A program made the position numbers and the translations under genes. The notes under the pieces were generated by a model, which was given only the letters and a program-made list of their open reading frames with translations, ran no database searches and was not told where the DNA came from. Positions 18,033 to 27,036 of a stretch of 64,000 bases of DNA are shown piece by piece. The first letter of the stretch is position 1. The number at the start of each line of letters is the position of its first letter. This stretch comes from CAYWRZ01 sp964460845 (lineage in GTDB: Bacteria; Bacteroidota; Bacteroidia; Flavobacteriales_D; UBA2798): contig CAYWRZ010000003.1 in assembly GCA_964460845.1 (NCBI GenBank), positions 186,001 through 250,000 on the forward strand. The letters are read 5' to 3'.

Positions 18033-18113
18033 ATATGCGCCTAAATTAATAATTATTAGGCATTTCTAAGCGATTATTATCCGCTTGCCGAAGCGAAATT
18101 TCTATAAAAACAA

Positions 18114-18144
18114 ATCGCCGGATTCTCATGGAATTACCGGCGAT
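18114..18144 (-). terminator. Terminator of the 18169 lipoprotein gene
   Basis: Stem ATCGCCGG (18114-18121) with CCGGCGAT (18137-18144) and an inner pairing ATTC/GAAT. On the minus strand it is followed by TTGTTTTTA. Confidence 0.7.
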
Positions 18145-18168
18145 CAGGAGAAAAATAAAAAGCGATAC

Positions 18169-18972
18169 TTAACCTTCGGTCAGACTGAAAATACGAACTC
18201 CGCTGTCGCTGAACGGACCTTCTACCAGCTTACCGTCTTTGTCTATCAGCTCAATACGAATAGAATGACTGCCCCATTCAAGTCCCTCGATAAAATAAGG
18301 AGCCCACTTGCTGAGAATGTATTCTTCGCCGTCGAGTGTAACCCGCACCTTATATCCATCGGGACTCAGCTCGGTATTTAGCAGAAAAAAATCGAGCAGA
18401 ATTTTGTCTGTTTCGGCTTCGGTGGCGTAATTACCTTTGGGTCTGCTGTAAAACAGCATGGCTTGGGTTTCGTCTGTTTTTTCACCTTCACCTACGACAA
18501 ATTGTTGAAATACATACGCTTTCGGGCTTTTAATAGATTCGTGGTAGGACCGTGCGAGAAAAGCCAGTATTACATTGTTGCCTTCGGCCAGGTCGTATTC
18601 AAAATTGGGTTGATAGACCGCACTATAAGGTTCGTTGTTGAGGATAAAATGGATATGCTGACCTTTGTTGGCATTGGCGCTTCCTTTTGTCTCGGCATCG
18701 GCGGTGGCTTCTCCGAGCGAATAGCCTCCCGACACGGTAAATTCGAAAAAGTTTTTACCGGCCACGGGATTGCCTTTTAGCTTCATTTTTAGTGTAGCAT
18801 CGGGAAAGGCTTCGCCTTCGGCTGCTTCATAGATTTTGATCTCGGGTTTTGGAGGAGGTGTTAGGGTGCGTGGTGCGGTAGGAGCCGGGGCGCTTTTTTG
18901 CGTATTGTTTTCGCAGGAATAAAAGCATAGCAAAACCGGGGCGATCAGAACGAACGTCGTCAGCTTTTTCAT
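18169..18972 (-). CDS. Lipoprotein of unknown function
   Basis: 267 residues with a lipoprotein signal peptide (Cys about residue 20 in CFYSCENN), followed by a Pro/Ala/Thr-rich linker (about 25-45) and a beta-rich domain. Motifs include GQHIHFILNNEPYSAVY and a final GSHSIRIELIDKDGKLVEGPFSDSGVRIF. The latter resembles Ig-like domains of Bacteroidota lipoproteins sometimes labelled phosphopeptide-binding, but the name is not supported by a visible FHA domain. It lies 17 nt downstream of the biotin carrier gene on the same strand. Confidence 0.7.
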   Translation of the reverse strand: MKKLTTFVLIAPVLLCFYSCENNTQKSAPAPTAPRTLTPPPKPEIKIYEAAEGEAFPDATLKMKLKGNPVAGKNFFEFTVSGGYSLGEATADAETKGSANANKGQHIHFILNNEPYSAVYQPNFEYDLAEGNNVILAFLARSYHESIKSPKAYVFQQFVVGEGEKTDETQAMLFYSRPKGNYATEAETDKILLDFFLLNTELSPDGYKVRVTLDGEEYILSKWAPYFIEGLEWGSHSIRIELIDKDGKLVEGPFSDSGVRIFSLTEG

Positions 18973-18989
18973 AATAGGAAGGTATTAAG

Positions 18990-19496
18990 TTATTCGAAAC
19001 CTATAAGTACCTGGTTTTTCTCCACCGCCTGTCCTTTCACCGCCAGCACGCTCTTAATTACTGCATCGGCGGGGGCTTTCAGTACGTTTTCCATTTTCAT
19101 GGCTTCCAGCACCAGCAGCGGCTGGTCTTTCTTTACTTCGTCTCCTTCGTTTACGGCAATGCTCAGTACCATACCCGGCATAGGGGCTTTCAGCTCTTTT
19201 ACTACCCGGGCCTGCATAGTAATGCCCAGCTTGCTCAGCAGCGCGTCATACTGATCTTTTATAGTTACCCGGTATTTCTGACCGTTTATTTTGAGCAACA
19301 GCGTTTTAGAGGAATCATCAGTTTCCAGCACATCGACCGTATAAGAACGGTTATCACGCAAAATATGCAGGGTGCCTTTACCCGTTTCGGCAATGTCTAA
19401 GGCGTATGGAACACCTTGAATCAAGCCTTTGGCAAACCCGTTCGAATCGGGCTCTACCTGAATGTCGGAGCTGTTATTTACGCTTATTGTCAACAA
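18990..19496 (-). CDS. Biotin carboxyl carrier protein (biotin/lipoyl attachment domain)
   Basis: 168 residues. The C-terminal 75 or so form a biotinyl domain with the attachment motif EAMKMEN; the biotinylated Lys is residue 134. The N-terminal half (about 1-85) is a small beta domain typical of the carrier subunit of acetyl-CoA/propionyl-CoA or oxaloacetate decarboxylase-type carboxylases. Partner carboxylase genes are not in the window. The longest frame starts with TTG at 19496, with no in-frame ATG that would keep the N-terminal domain. Confidence 0.9.
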   Translation of the reverse strand: MLTISVNNSSDIQVEPDSNGFAKGLIQGVPYALDIAETGKGTLHILRDNRSYTVDVLETDDSSKTLLLKINGQKYRVTIKDQYDALLSKLGITMQARVVKELKAPMPGMVLSIAVNEGDEVKKDQPLLVLEAMKMENVLKAPADAVIKSVLAVKGQAVEKNQVLIGFE

Positions 19497-19607
19497 ACCG
19501 CTAATCGGATTAAAATCTACGCTAAACTAAGAAATTTGGCCGCACATACCCGTAACGGTTGATTAATCTTTTTAAAATCGCAAAATTTGGACACTTATTC
19601 ACCAGTT

Positions 19608-22289
19608 ATGAAGATTCGGTTTTTCTTTTTTATTGCCTTTACGGTATTTGTAACTTCTTGTGGAGCTGGAAAAAAGACAGCTTCTCTTTCGCCTTCCGGA
19701 ACTACCGCTCAACCCGTTTCCGAAGTAAAAGACGAGCCTGCAAAAAAAGAGTTGCCCGTGCCGGCGCGTTACAATCCTTCGGCGACCCGTATCAACGATA
19801 TTATTCATACTACCCTCGAAGTCTCGTTCGATTATTCCCTCCAGCGGTTGCAAGGTAAAGCCACGTTAACGATAAAGCCCCATTTTTATCCCGTAAAAGA
19901 ACTGGTGCTTGATGCCAAGAATTTTGATTTCCACAAGGTTGGAATTTTACAGAAAGGCGTTTTTTCTGCACGGCCCTATACCTACGACAGCTTGCAGGTG
20001 ACCCTTGCGCTCGATCGCGAATACACCCGCGACGAGCAGTATTCCGTATATATCGAATACACCGCCAAGCCCAACGAGCGCAAAGCAGGAGGCAGCGCGG
20101 CCATTAGCAGCGACAAAGGGCTTTATTTTGTCAACCCCGACAGCGCTGTGGCGGGCAAGCACGTCGAAATATGGACGCAGGGCGAAACCGAGGCTAATTC
20201 CTGCTGGTTCCCGACGGTCGATAAGCCCAACGAAAAAATGGCTCACGATATTCACATGACCGTACCTGCGGCCTTTAAATCTTTGTCTAACGGATTGCTG
20301 GTGAAATCGACTACGCATACCAACGGAACCCGTACCGATCACTGGAAAATGTCGCTGTCTCATGCGCCTTACTTAGTGATGATGACCGTAGGCGATTATG
20401 CGGTGGTGAAAGATACCTGGCAACGTCCGAGCGACGGGAAGCTGATTGAGGTGAGCTATTATGTCGAAAAAGAATACGAACCTTATGCCCGCGATATTTT
20501 CGGCGAAACACCTGCCATGCTCGATTATTTTTCGCAACTGCTCGGCGTGGAGTATCCCTGGGAAAAATATGCGCAGGTAGTAGTGCGCGATTTCGTGTCG
20601 GGTGCAATGGAAAATACCACCGCCACGATTCACGGCGATTTTCTGTACCGCACAAAGCGCGAGCTGCTCGACGGCCACAATCAGGCGATCATCGCACACG
20701 AGCTGTTTCACCACTGGTTCGGTAACCTCGTGACCTGCGAATCGTGGGCTAACCTACCGCTCAACGAATCTTTCGCGAATTACAGCCAGTATCTCTGGGA
20801 CGAACACCGTTACGGTGCCGACGAGGCCGATCACCACGCCCTGACCGAAATGAACGGCTACCTGATGTCGGCCAAACAAACCGGCGAGTTTGATATGATT
20901 CGCTTCGATTACCTCGAAAAAGAGCAGATGTTTGATGCGCATTCTTACAACAAAGGCGGACGTATTCTTCACATGCTGCGCAATGTGCTGGGCGATGAGG
21001 CATTTTTTGCTTCGCTTAAACTTTATTTGACCCGCCACGCATACAAAACAGCCGAAATTCATGATCTCCGTCTCGCTTTTGAAGAGGTGACCGGGCAGGA
21101 TCTGAACTGGTTTTTTAACCAGTGGTTTTTGGCCAGCGGCCATCCCGATCTGCGTATCACACAAGATTACGATGCCGCTTCGGGTCTGCTTCGCGTAACG
21201 GTCGAGCAGCGTCAGAAGTTTGACAAAACACCGCTTTACCGACTTCCTTTTGCGATTGATATTTATACGGCCGGTAAAAAAGAAAGGCATCAAGTGCTTG
21301 CTGAAAATGTCAAAGAAACATTTGAGTTTAAAGTGGCCTCGCAGCCTCTGCTGGTCAATGTGGATGCCGACAAGGTGTTGCTTTGCGAAAAACGCGATGT
21401 GAAACCGATGGAGCAATGGATGTATCAGTATTACAATGCCCCGCGTTACCTCGATAGGAGAGAAGCCATCGACGAGTGTGCGAAGAGTTCCGACAGCCGT
21501 GCACAGCGTGTACTGATTGATGCTTTGGGGGATCGCTCGCGTTTTATTCGCCAGTTGGCGGCGCGTAACCTGAAAAGAGCCTTGAAAACGAACGGAGAAG
21601 AAATAAAGACAAAGCTTTCGGACATGGCGCTGAACGATGCCGATGCCAGCGCGCGTTCGGCTGCCGTGAAAAATCTGCTGAAATATTTCCCTGAAGATGC
21701 TTCGCTGGTGTCGGTGTATGAAAAAGGAGTGGCCGATCAATCGTACGAAGTAATGGGTGCCAGCATTGTGGCCCTGGCCAAAAGCAATCCGGATAAAGCG
21801 CTGGAGCTGGCGCGCCGGTACGAGAAAGAGAACAACAACAATATCCGGACGGCTATTTCCGAAATTTATGCCGAACGCGGGGGGGCAGGCGAGCACGCTT
21901 TCTTTTTGGAAAATGCCAAAACCGTATCGGGAATGTACACCTTCTCGTTCATGAGCACTTACCTCAGCTACCTCAAGCGTCAGAACGATGAAGAGATCAA
22001 CAAGGGTATAGAAGTGTTTACCGGTTTGGCCGAAAATGGTTCTTCCTGGTGGTTGCGTTTTTCGGGTTATCAGATGCTCAGCGGTTTGCAGAGCTTTTAC
22101 GCCCGCAAAGAAATGGAATTGAAAGCCAAAGCGGAGAGCTTAACAAAAGAGGGAAGTCGTGCCGAAGCCGACAGGGCTGAAACGGAAAGTAAAACTGCTG
22201 CGGCACAGTCGGATAAAATAACCCGCCTTATCGAGGAGCTTCGCGCCAAAGAAACGGACGAGAATCTGAACCGTTACCTGCGCGACTAA
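19608..22289 (+). CDS. M1-family metallopeptidase (aminopeptidase N-like) lipoprotein
   Basis: 893 residues from the ATG at 19608, which gives a clean lipoprotein signal (FTVFVTSCGAG). An in-frame TTG at 19587 would add seven residues and is less likely. The M1 catalytic domain has the exopeptidase motif GAMEN (332-336) and the zinc site HELFHHWFGNLV with E387 (H364, H368, E387). The C-terminal third (about 600-890) is alpha-helical with HEAT-like repeats (SRFIRQLAARNLKRAL and similar) and ends in a charged coiled coil. It is predicted to trim N-terminal residues of peptides in the periplasm or at the outer membrane. Confidence 0.92.
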   Translation: MKIRFFFFIAFTVFVTSCGAGKKTASLSPSGTTAQPVSEVKDEPAKKELPVPARYNPSATRINDIIHTTLEVSFDYSLQRLQGKATLTIKPHFYPVKELVLDAKNFDFHKVGILQKGVFSARPYTYDSLQVTLALDREYTRDEQYSVYIEYTAKPNERKAGGSAAISSDKGLYFVNPDSAVAGKHVEIWTQGETEANSCWFPTVDKPNEKMAHDIHMTVPAAFKSLSNGLLVKSTTHTNGTRTDHWKMSLSHAPYLVMMTVGDYAVVKDTWQRPSDGKLIEVSYYVEKEYEPYARDIFGETPAMLDYFSQLLGVEYPWEKYAQVVVRDFVSGAMENTTATIHGDFLYRTKRELLDGHNQAIIAHELFHHWFGNLVTCESWANLPLNESFANYSQYLWDEHRYGADEADHHALTEMNGYLMSAKQTGEFDMIRFDYLEKEQMFDAHSYNKGGRILHMLRNVLGDEAFFASLKLYLTRHAYKTAEIHDLRLAFEEVTGQDLNWFFNQWFLASGHPDLRITQDYDAASGLLRVTVEQRQKFDKTPLYRLPFAIDIYTAGKKERHQVLAENVKETFEFKVASQPLLVNVDADKVLLCEKRDVKPMEQWMYQYYNAPRYLDRREAIDECAKSSDSRAQRVLIDALGDRSRFIRQLAARNLKRALKTNGEEIKTKLSDMALNDADASARSAAVKNLLKYFPEDASLVSVYEKGVADQSYEVMGASIVALAKSNPDKALELARRYEKENNNNIRTAISEIYAERGGAGEHAFFLENAKTVSGMYTFSFMSTYLSYLKRQNDEEINKGIEVFTGLAENGSSWWLRFSGYQMLSGLQSFYARKEMELKAKAESLTKEGSRAEADRAETESKTAAAQSDKITRLIEELRAKETDENLNRYLRD

Positions 22290-22300
22290 GCACGATTACT

Positions 22301-22777
22301 CTACTCTATAGCCTGCTGACTGAGCGAACTTTCATAACCTTCGTCGGGAGGAAGGTTGGGCTTGTCGGAAGCGGCTACGGCCAGTTGATCGCAGCGCTCG
22401 TTTTCGGGATGTCCGGCATGCCCTTTTATCCACACGAGTTTCACTTTGTGTCGCGTATAAATCCGCAGAAAACGCAGCCATAGGTCTGCGTTTTTTTTGC
22501 CCTTAAACTGCGTGCGGTACCAGTTAAATACCCAGCCTTTTTCGACCGACTCTACCACGTATTTCGAGTCGGAATACACCGTAACTCTGCTGCCTTCCTG
22601 TTTGAGCGCCTCTAGTCCTACAATAACACTGAGCAGTTCCATGCGGTTATTCGTAGTAAGCCGGAAGCCCTGCGACATTTCCTTGTAATGCGATTTGCCG
22701 GCGCGCAGGATAAGCCCGTAGCCTCCTTTACCCGGATTTCCTTTGGCCGAACCGTCGGTAAACAGTTCAATCTGCAT
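22301..22777 (-). CDS. rnhA: Ribonuclease HI
   Basis: 158 residues. The catalytic acidic residues are in place: D8 in FTDGSAKGNPG, Glu in NRMELLSVI, Asp in YSDSKYVV and Asp in NERCDQLA. The basic handle is WFNWYRTQFKGKKN-like (VFNWYRTQFKGKKNADLW region). The enzyme removes RNA from RNA:DNA hybrids. It is the last gene of a three-gene operon: its ATG overlaps the TGA of the marC-like gene by one base. It converges on the M1 peptidase gene with an 11-nt gap. Confidence 0.95.
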   Translation of the reverse strand: MQIELFTDGSAKGNPGKGGYGLILRAGKSHYKEMSQGFRLTTNNRMELLSVIVGLEALKQEGSRVTVYSDSKYVVESVEKGWVFNWYRTQFKGKKNADLWLRFLRIYTRHKVKLVWIKGHAGHPENERCDQLAVAASDKPNLPPDEGYESSLSQQAIE

Positions 22778-23355
22778 CAGCTTAGCAGTTCTTTAATGTT
22801 AGAGCTGAAAAGTTTTACCGCAATGGCCATCAGGATAATCCCGAATACCTTGCGCACTACCGCTATTCCGCCTACGCCCAGGAGCTGCTCTATCCGTCCG
22901 GTGAGTCGCAGCACGACATATACAAACAGGCAGTTGAGCATAATGGCAACGATAATGTTTTCCGTTTGGAATTCGGCACGTATCGAGAGGATAGAGGTCA
23001 TGGTGCCCGCCCCGGCAATGATAGGGAACGCGAGTGGCACCACCGAAGCGGTTTTGGAAACCTCCTCTTCGCGGAACAGCTTGACGCCGAGGATCATTTC
23101 GAGCGACATAAAAAACAGCACGAAAGAACCTGCAATGGCAAAGGAATTGACGTTGATGCCGATAATTTTCAGGATCGATTCTCCGAGAAACAGGAAGCCG
23201 ATCATGATGAGCATCGATACAAAAGTGGCGCGTTCTTCGTGTATTTCTCCGGCTTTGCGTTTGATCTCGATGATGAGCGGAATGGAACCCACAATATCGA
23301 TTACCGCAAACAGCACCATAGAAGCGGTAAATATTTCGGTGAGGCTAAAATCCAT
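22777..23355 (-). CDS. MarC-family integral membrane protein
   Basis: 192 residues with six hydrophobic segments. The first reads MVLFAVIDIVGSIPLII, matching the conserved start of MarC/UPF0056 proteins, followed by PLAFPIIAGAGTMTSIL and a final GIILMAIAVKLFSSNIK. Despite the historic name, MarC proteins have no proven role in multiple antibiotic resistance; a transporter-like role is assumed. It sits between purN (3-nt gap) and rnhA. Confidence 0.9.
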   Translation of the reverse strand: MDFSLTEIFTASMVLFAVIDIVGSIPLIIEIKRKAGEIHEERATFVSMLIMIGFLFLGESILKIIGINVNSFAIAGSFVLFFMSLEMILGVKLFREEEVSKTASVVPLAFPIIAGAGTMTSILSIRAEFQTENIIVAIMLNCLFVYVVLRLTGRIEQLLGVGGIAVVRKVFGIILMAIAVKLFSSNIKELLS

Positions 23356-23358
23356 AAT

Positions 23359-23937
23359 TTATTTCGGTATAGAAGTAGTTATAAGTTGTGTCAAAACTTT
23401 CGGGTAATAGGTATGTTCGAGCTGCTGGACTCTTGCCGCCAGCAGTTCGGGCGTATCGCCGGGCAAGACCGCGCAGCGTACCTGTTCTATTATCTCACCT
23501 TCGTCGTAATCGGCCGTTACCTGATGAATGGTGATACCGCTTTCTTTTTCTCCGGCTTCGATAACCGCTTTGTGTACATGGTTACCGTACATCCCTTTTC
23601 CGCCGAATTTAGGCAATAAAGAAGGGTGAATGTTCACAATTCGTCCTTTCCAGCGATGAAGTACCGCATCCGGAATTTTGCGGAGAAAACCGGCTAATAC
23701 CAGCAGGTCGGCTCCGGTATTTTCCAGCGTCTTTATCAGTTCGGAAGGCTCATCGAGCATAGCCTGCGTAATGAGAAACGAAGGGATTTCGTGTTGCCGG
23801 GCAATCGCTAACACCCCTGCTCCGGGTTTGTTACAGACCAGCAGCGCTACACGGGCTTCTGTCGAAGCGGCGAAGTGCAGAATGATTCGTTCGGCATTGC
23901 TGCCGGCACCTGAAGCGAAAATGACGAGCTTTTTCAT
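23359..23937 (-). CDS. purN: Phosphoribosylglycinamide formyltransferase 1
   Basis: 192 residues. Third step of purine synthesis: transfer of formyl from 10-formyl-THF to GAR. The phosphate-binding start is FASGAGSNAE. The folate and catalytic residues lie in IVNIHPSLLPKFGGKGMYG (Asn and His) and VTADYDEGEII (Asp). The length is that of monofunctional PurN. A TAACTTTG element lies 13 nt upstream of the ATG on the minus strand. First gene of the purN-marC-rnhA operon. Confidence 0.96.
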   Translation of the reverse strand: MKKLVIFASGAGSNAERIILHFAASTEARVALLVCNKPGAGVLAIARQHEIPSFLITQAMLDEPSELIKTLENTGADLLVLAGFLRKIPDAVLHRWKGRIVNIHPSLLPKFGGKGMYGNHVHKAVIEAGEKESGITIHQVTADYDEGEIIEQVRCAVLPGDTPELLAARVQQLEHTYYPKVLTQLITTSIPK

Positions 23938-23950
23938 GCGGTAAACGCGG

Positions 23951-23958
23951 CAAAGTTA
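23951..23958 (-). promoter_or_regulatory. -7 element (TAacTTTG) of the purN operon
   Basis: CAAAGTTA on the plus strand reads TAACTTTG on the minus strand and ends 13 nt before the purN ATG. No clear -33 match. Confidence 0.45.
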
Positions 23959-24110
23959 GTGTAAAAGCGGTTCATTTGTCTCGTTGCTGCACTTTTGATC
24001 CCGGGAGTCTGTCAGTACGGCGAAAGGTGCGCTGTGCTTGTGTGCAATACACAGTAAGTGAAAGAATAAAACCTATTTTTGGGAGAATGCCCCGGCGATT
24101 ATTTCCGTCT

Positions 24111-25415
24111 ATGCAAAAACCCTCCCTGCTTATTTTTTGGCACCGCCGCGATTTACGGTTAACCGACAACGCCGGCTTGTATCATGCGCTGCGTGCGGGA
24201 ATTCCCGTGTTGCCCTTGTTTATTTTTGACACCAATATTCTCGAAAGCCTTGAGCGTAACGATGCGCGGGTCGAATTTATTCACCGCGAAATAAACCGGC
24301 TGGCGCAGCAGTACGCGCAATACGGCGCTTCGCTCAGGGTGGAGACAGGCTCTCCGGAAGCGGTGTTTACCCGCCTTTTGCAGGACTATCACGTAAAAGC
24401 TGTGCTAACCAACCGCGATTACGAACCCTATGCCCTGCTGCGCGATAAGGCTGTGGAGGCTTTGCTGAAACCTGAAGGCATCCCTTTTCACACGTTTAAG
24501 GACCACGTGATTTTTGAAGGCGGTGAAGTCGTCAAAAGCGACGGCTCACCTTATACTGTTTTTACGCCCTATATGCGGCGTTGGAAAGAAAAGCTCAACG
24601 ATTTTTATACCCGGTCTTACCCCGTAGAAAAATACCTTTCGGGACTTTTTACCACTTCGCCTTTCGCGTGTCCTTCGTTAGTCTCGCTTGGTTTTACTTC
24701 TTCGGGAAGGACGTTCCCATCGGCAGAGATCGATCGGGAAACAATCCGGAATTATCACCTTACCCGCGATATCCCTTCGGTACAGGGCACTTCGCGGCTC
24801 AGCGTACACCTGCGTTTCGGAACGGTAAGCGTACGGAAGCTGCTGCGCGAGGCACTTGTGCTGAATGAGAAATGGCTCAACGAGCTTATCTGGAGAGAGT
24901 TTTATCAGGCCATTCTTTTTCATTTTCCGCATACGGTTACCCATTCGTTTAAACCGGCTTACGATCGCATACCTTGGCAAAACGATCCCTCGCTTTTTGC
25001 CCGCTGGTGCGAAGGGAAAACCGGGTATCCGATAGTAGATGCGGGAATGCGTGAGCTGAATGCCACCGGGTATATGCACAACCGGGTAAGAATGGTTACG
25101 GCGAGCTTTTTGGTGAAGCACCTGCTTATCGACTGGCGTTGGGGTGAGGCTTATTTTGCGCGCAAGCTGCTTGATTTTGAGCTCGCTTCGAACGTAGGAG
25201 GCTGGCAATGGGCGGCCGGAAGCGGTTGCGATGCAGCGCCGTATTTCAGGGTGTTTAATCCGGGCTTACAGGCGCAAAAGTTTGATCCCGAGCAGCGGTA
25301 TATTCGGCATTGGCTGCCCGAGTTCGGTACCGCAGACTATCCCTTGCCTATCGTCGATCACCGTAAATCGCGTGAACGGGTGTTGGGTGTTTTTCGGCAG
25401 GCCTTGGGGGGGTAG
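24111..25415 (+). CDS. Deoxyribodipyrimidine photolyase (cryptochrome/photolyase family)
   Basis: 434 residues from ATG 24111; upstream in-frame starts (23976, 24087) add sequence that does not look like the family. The N-terminal antenna domain begins LLIFWHRRDLRLTDNAGLY. The FAD-binding helical domain has ELIWREFYQAILFHFP, GYPIVDAGMRELNATGYMHNR and LASNVGGWQWAAGSGCDAAPYFRVFNP. This is the class I CPD photolyase/cryptochrome signature, so light-driven repair of UV dimers is the likely role; a cryptochrome cannot be excluded. The final Trp-rich region is intact. Confidence 0.92.
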   Translation: MQKPSLLIFWHRRDLRLTDNAGLYHALRAGIPVLPLFIFDTNILESLERNDARVEFIHREINRLAQQYAQYGASLRVETGSPEAVFTRLLQDYHVKAVLTNRDYEPYALLRDKAVEALLKPEGIPFHTFKDHVIFEGGEVVKSDGSPYTVFTPYMRRWKEKLNDFYTRSYPVEKYLSGLFTTSPFACPSLVSLGFTSSGRTFPSAEIDRETIRNYHLTRDIPSVQGTSRLSVHLRFGTVSVRKLLREALVLNEKWLNELIWREFYQAILFHFPHTVTHSFKPAYDRIPWQNDPSLFARWCEGKTGYPIVDAGMRELNATGYMHNRVRMVTASFLVKHLLIDWRWGEAYFARKLLDFELASNVGGWQWAAGSGCDAAPYFRVFNPGLQAQKFDPEQRYIRHWLPEFGTADYPLPIVDHRKSRERVLGVFRQALGG

Positions 25416-25577
25416 GTATAATCAGAATGAAACATACTCCTGATAACCAACATAAATGCCTATGATTATCAGTTAGTTATTTCCTGTGTTGAATGTGTGA
25501 TTTCCATGTGTCATTCTGTTAAACATCGCAGAGAAAGAAGTAAAGGTGTGCTTTAGAAGTATTCATAAACAACCCTT

Positions 25578-25638
25578 TTTTGCAAAATACATAGCGTTTT
25601 GTCGTAAAAAAAATAAAAACCAAGCCTATTTTGCAAAA
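25578..25638. promoter_or_regulatory. Two copies of the palindrome TTTTGCAAAA upstream of rloA
   Basis: Perfect 10-bp palindromes at 25578-25587 and 25629-25638, 51 bp apart start to start. The second overlaps the -33 TTTG of the rloA promoter. The arrangement suggests a dimeric repressor site, but the region is A+T-rich and chance is possible. Confidence 0.4.
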
Positions 25639-25662
25639 ACAGAAAAATAGTTTGTATTTTTG
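25630..25662 (+). promoter_or_regulatory. Bacteroidota-type promoter of rloA-rloB
   Basis: TTTG at 25630-25633, a 21-nt spacer and TATTTTTG at 25655-25662. The ATG of rloA follows 39 nt later. Confidence 0.6.
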
Positions 25663-25701
25663 AATAGATAGTAATAGTAGTAAAACCCAAATTTAACAAG
25701 G

Positions 25702-27036
25702 ATGCTTCTGCAATTTTCCATTAAAAACTTCAGAACGTTCAAAGAAAAAGCTGCTTTGAGTTTGATCGCTTCTAATTACGATACGAATACCCGAGAAGAC
25801 GACAATATTTATTATCATGACAAATTCGGATTGCGTTTACTTAAAAGCGCAGTAGTATATGGCGCTAATGCGAGTGGTAAAAGCAAGCTTATTGAGGCAT
25901 TGGCGTTTATGAAATATTTTGTAATCAATAGTTCCAAAAGCGGACAAAAGGGAGATAAAATCGATGTAGAGCCTTTTCGTCTTAGTGTGGAAACTGAAAA
26001 CTTCCCCTCTGAATTTGAGGTAATTTTTGTACATGAGGAAGTTTTATTTCGTTACGGATTTGAGGTAGATGAAAATCAGGTGATTTCCGAATGGTTATTT
26101 TACAAGCCGAAAACGAAAGAAATTGAATTGTTTTACAGAGACGGTTCTACTTTTGATACACATGAGCGAAACTTCACAAAAGGCAGGGCTCTTATTAAAG
26201 AAGGATTTGTCAGAGACAATGCCCTTTTGGTTTCGGTGGCTGCTCAATTTAATGACAAAACAGCAATTAGTGTGATTGAATGGTTTAAAAGGCTTAAACC
26301 ACTTTCAGGACTAACTGAGTCTGCTTATAGAGGATTTACAATAGATAAAACGGAAGATCCTGATTTTAAAGCAAAAATTCTTAGCTTATTGAAAGCCGCC
26401 GACCTAGGTATTCAAGATATTAGCTTGCAAAAATTAGACATTGAGGACTTACCCAAAGAAATGCCTAAAGCCCTCAGGGAAGAAATTATAAGAGAAACGA
26501 AAGAAAATAAAGCTGAATTTATTTCGGATGTGTTAACCACACATAAGAGGTATGATTATCAGGGAATTGCTTCCGGCACGGTAAGCTTTTCGCTTGACGA
26601 AGATGAGTCCTCAGGCACACGCAAATTTTTTGCCTTAACCGGTCCGGTTTTAGAAGTGCTTGAAAATGGCTATACGCTGGTAGTAGATGAACTCGACTCT
26701 AAATTACACCCGAACCTGGTTTGTAAAATTGTTTCTCTGTTTAATTCAAAAGAATTTAATAAGAAAAATGCGCAGCTAATTTTCAATACGCATGATACCA
26801 ATTTATTGAATTCAGGTTTATTCAGGCGTGATCAGATTTGGTTTACAGAGAAAAACAAGCAGGGAGCAGCCCGGTTATATTCTTTGGCTGATTTTAAATC
26901 TGATGAAGTCAAAAAGACAGAAGCTTTTGAACAAAACTATATTAGAGGTAAATATGGAGCCGTACCTTATTTAGGTTTTTTTGATAATCTGTATGAAATT
27001 TTGCAGAAGTATGAAAATGAAGAACAAAACAGCTGA
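25702..27036 (+). CDS. rloA: RloA/AbiLi-like AAA ATPase (putative phage defence)
   Basis: 444 residues. SMC/OLD-like AAA15 ATPase: N-terminal SIKNFRTFKEKAALSL, Walker A GANASGKS (54-61), a signature-like SSGTRKFFAL (about 300), Walker B TLVVDELDSKLHP (about 324-336) and a switch His in FNTHDTNLL (about 360). The middle is a helical insertion. RloA-type ATPases are encoded with RloB near restriction systems and correspond to the AbiLi half of the lactococcal AbiL abortive infection system. The next gene overlaps its end and is RloB-like. The pair is visibly A+T-richer than its neighbours, consistent with horizontal gain. Confidence 0.85.
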   Translation: MLLQFSIKNFRTFKEKAALSLIASNYDTNTREDDNIYYHDKFGLRLLKSAVVYGANASGKSKLIEALAFMKYFVINSSKSGQKGDKIDVEPFRLSVETENFPSEFEVIFVHEEVLFRYGFEVDENQVISEWLFYKPKTKEIELFYRDGSTFDTHERNFTKGRALIKEGFVRDNALLVSVAAQFNDKTAISVIEWFKRLKPLSGLTESAYRGFTIDKTEDPDFKAKILSLLKAADLGIQDISLQKLDIEDLPKEMPKALREEIIRETKENKAEFISDVLTTHKRYDYQGIASGTVSFSLDEDESSGTRKFFALTGPVLEVLENGYTLVVDELDSKLHPNLVCKIVSLFNSKEFNKKNAQLIFNTHDTNLLNSGLFRRDQIWFTEKNKQGAARLYSLADFKSDEVKKTEAFEQNYIRGKYGAVPYLGFFDNLYEILQKYENEEQNS

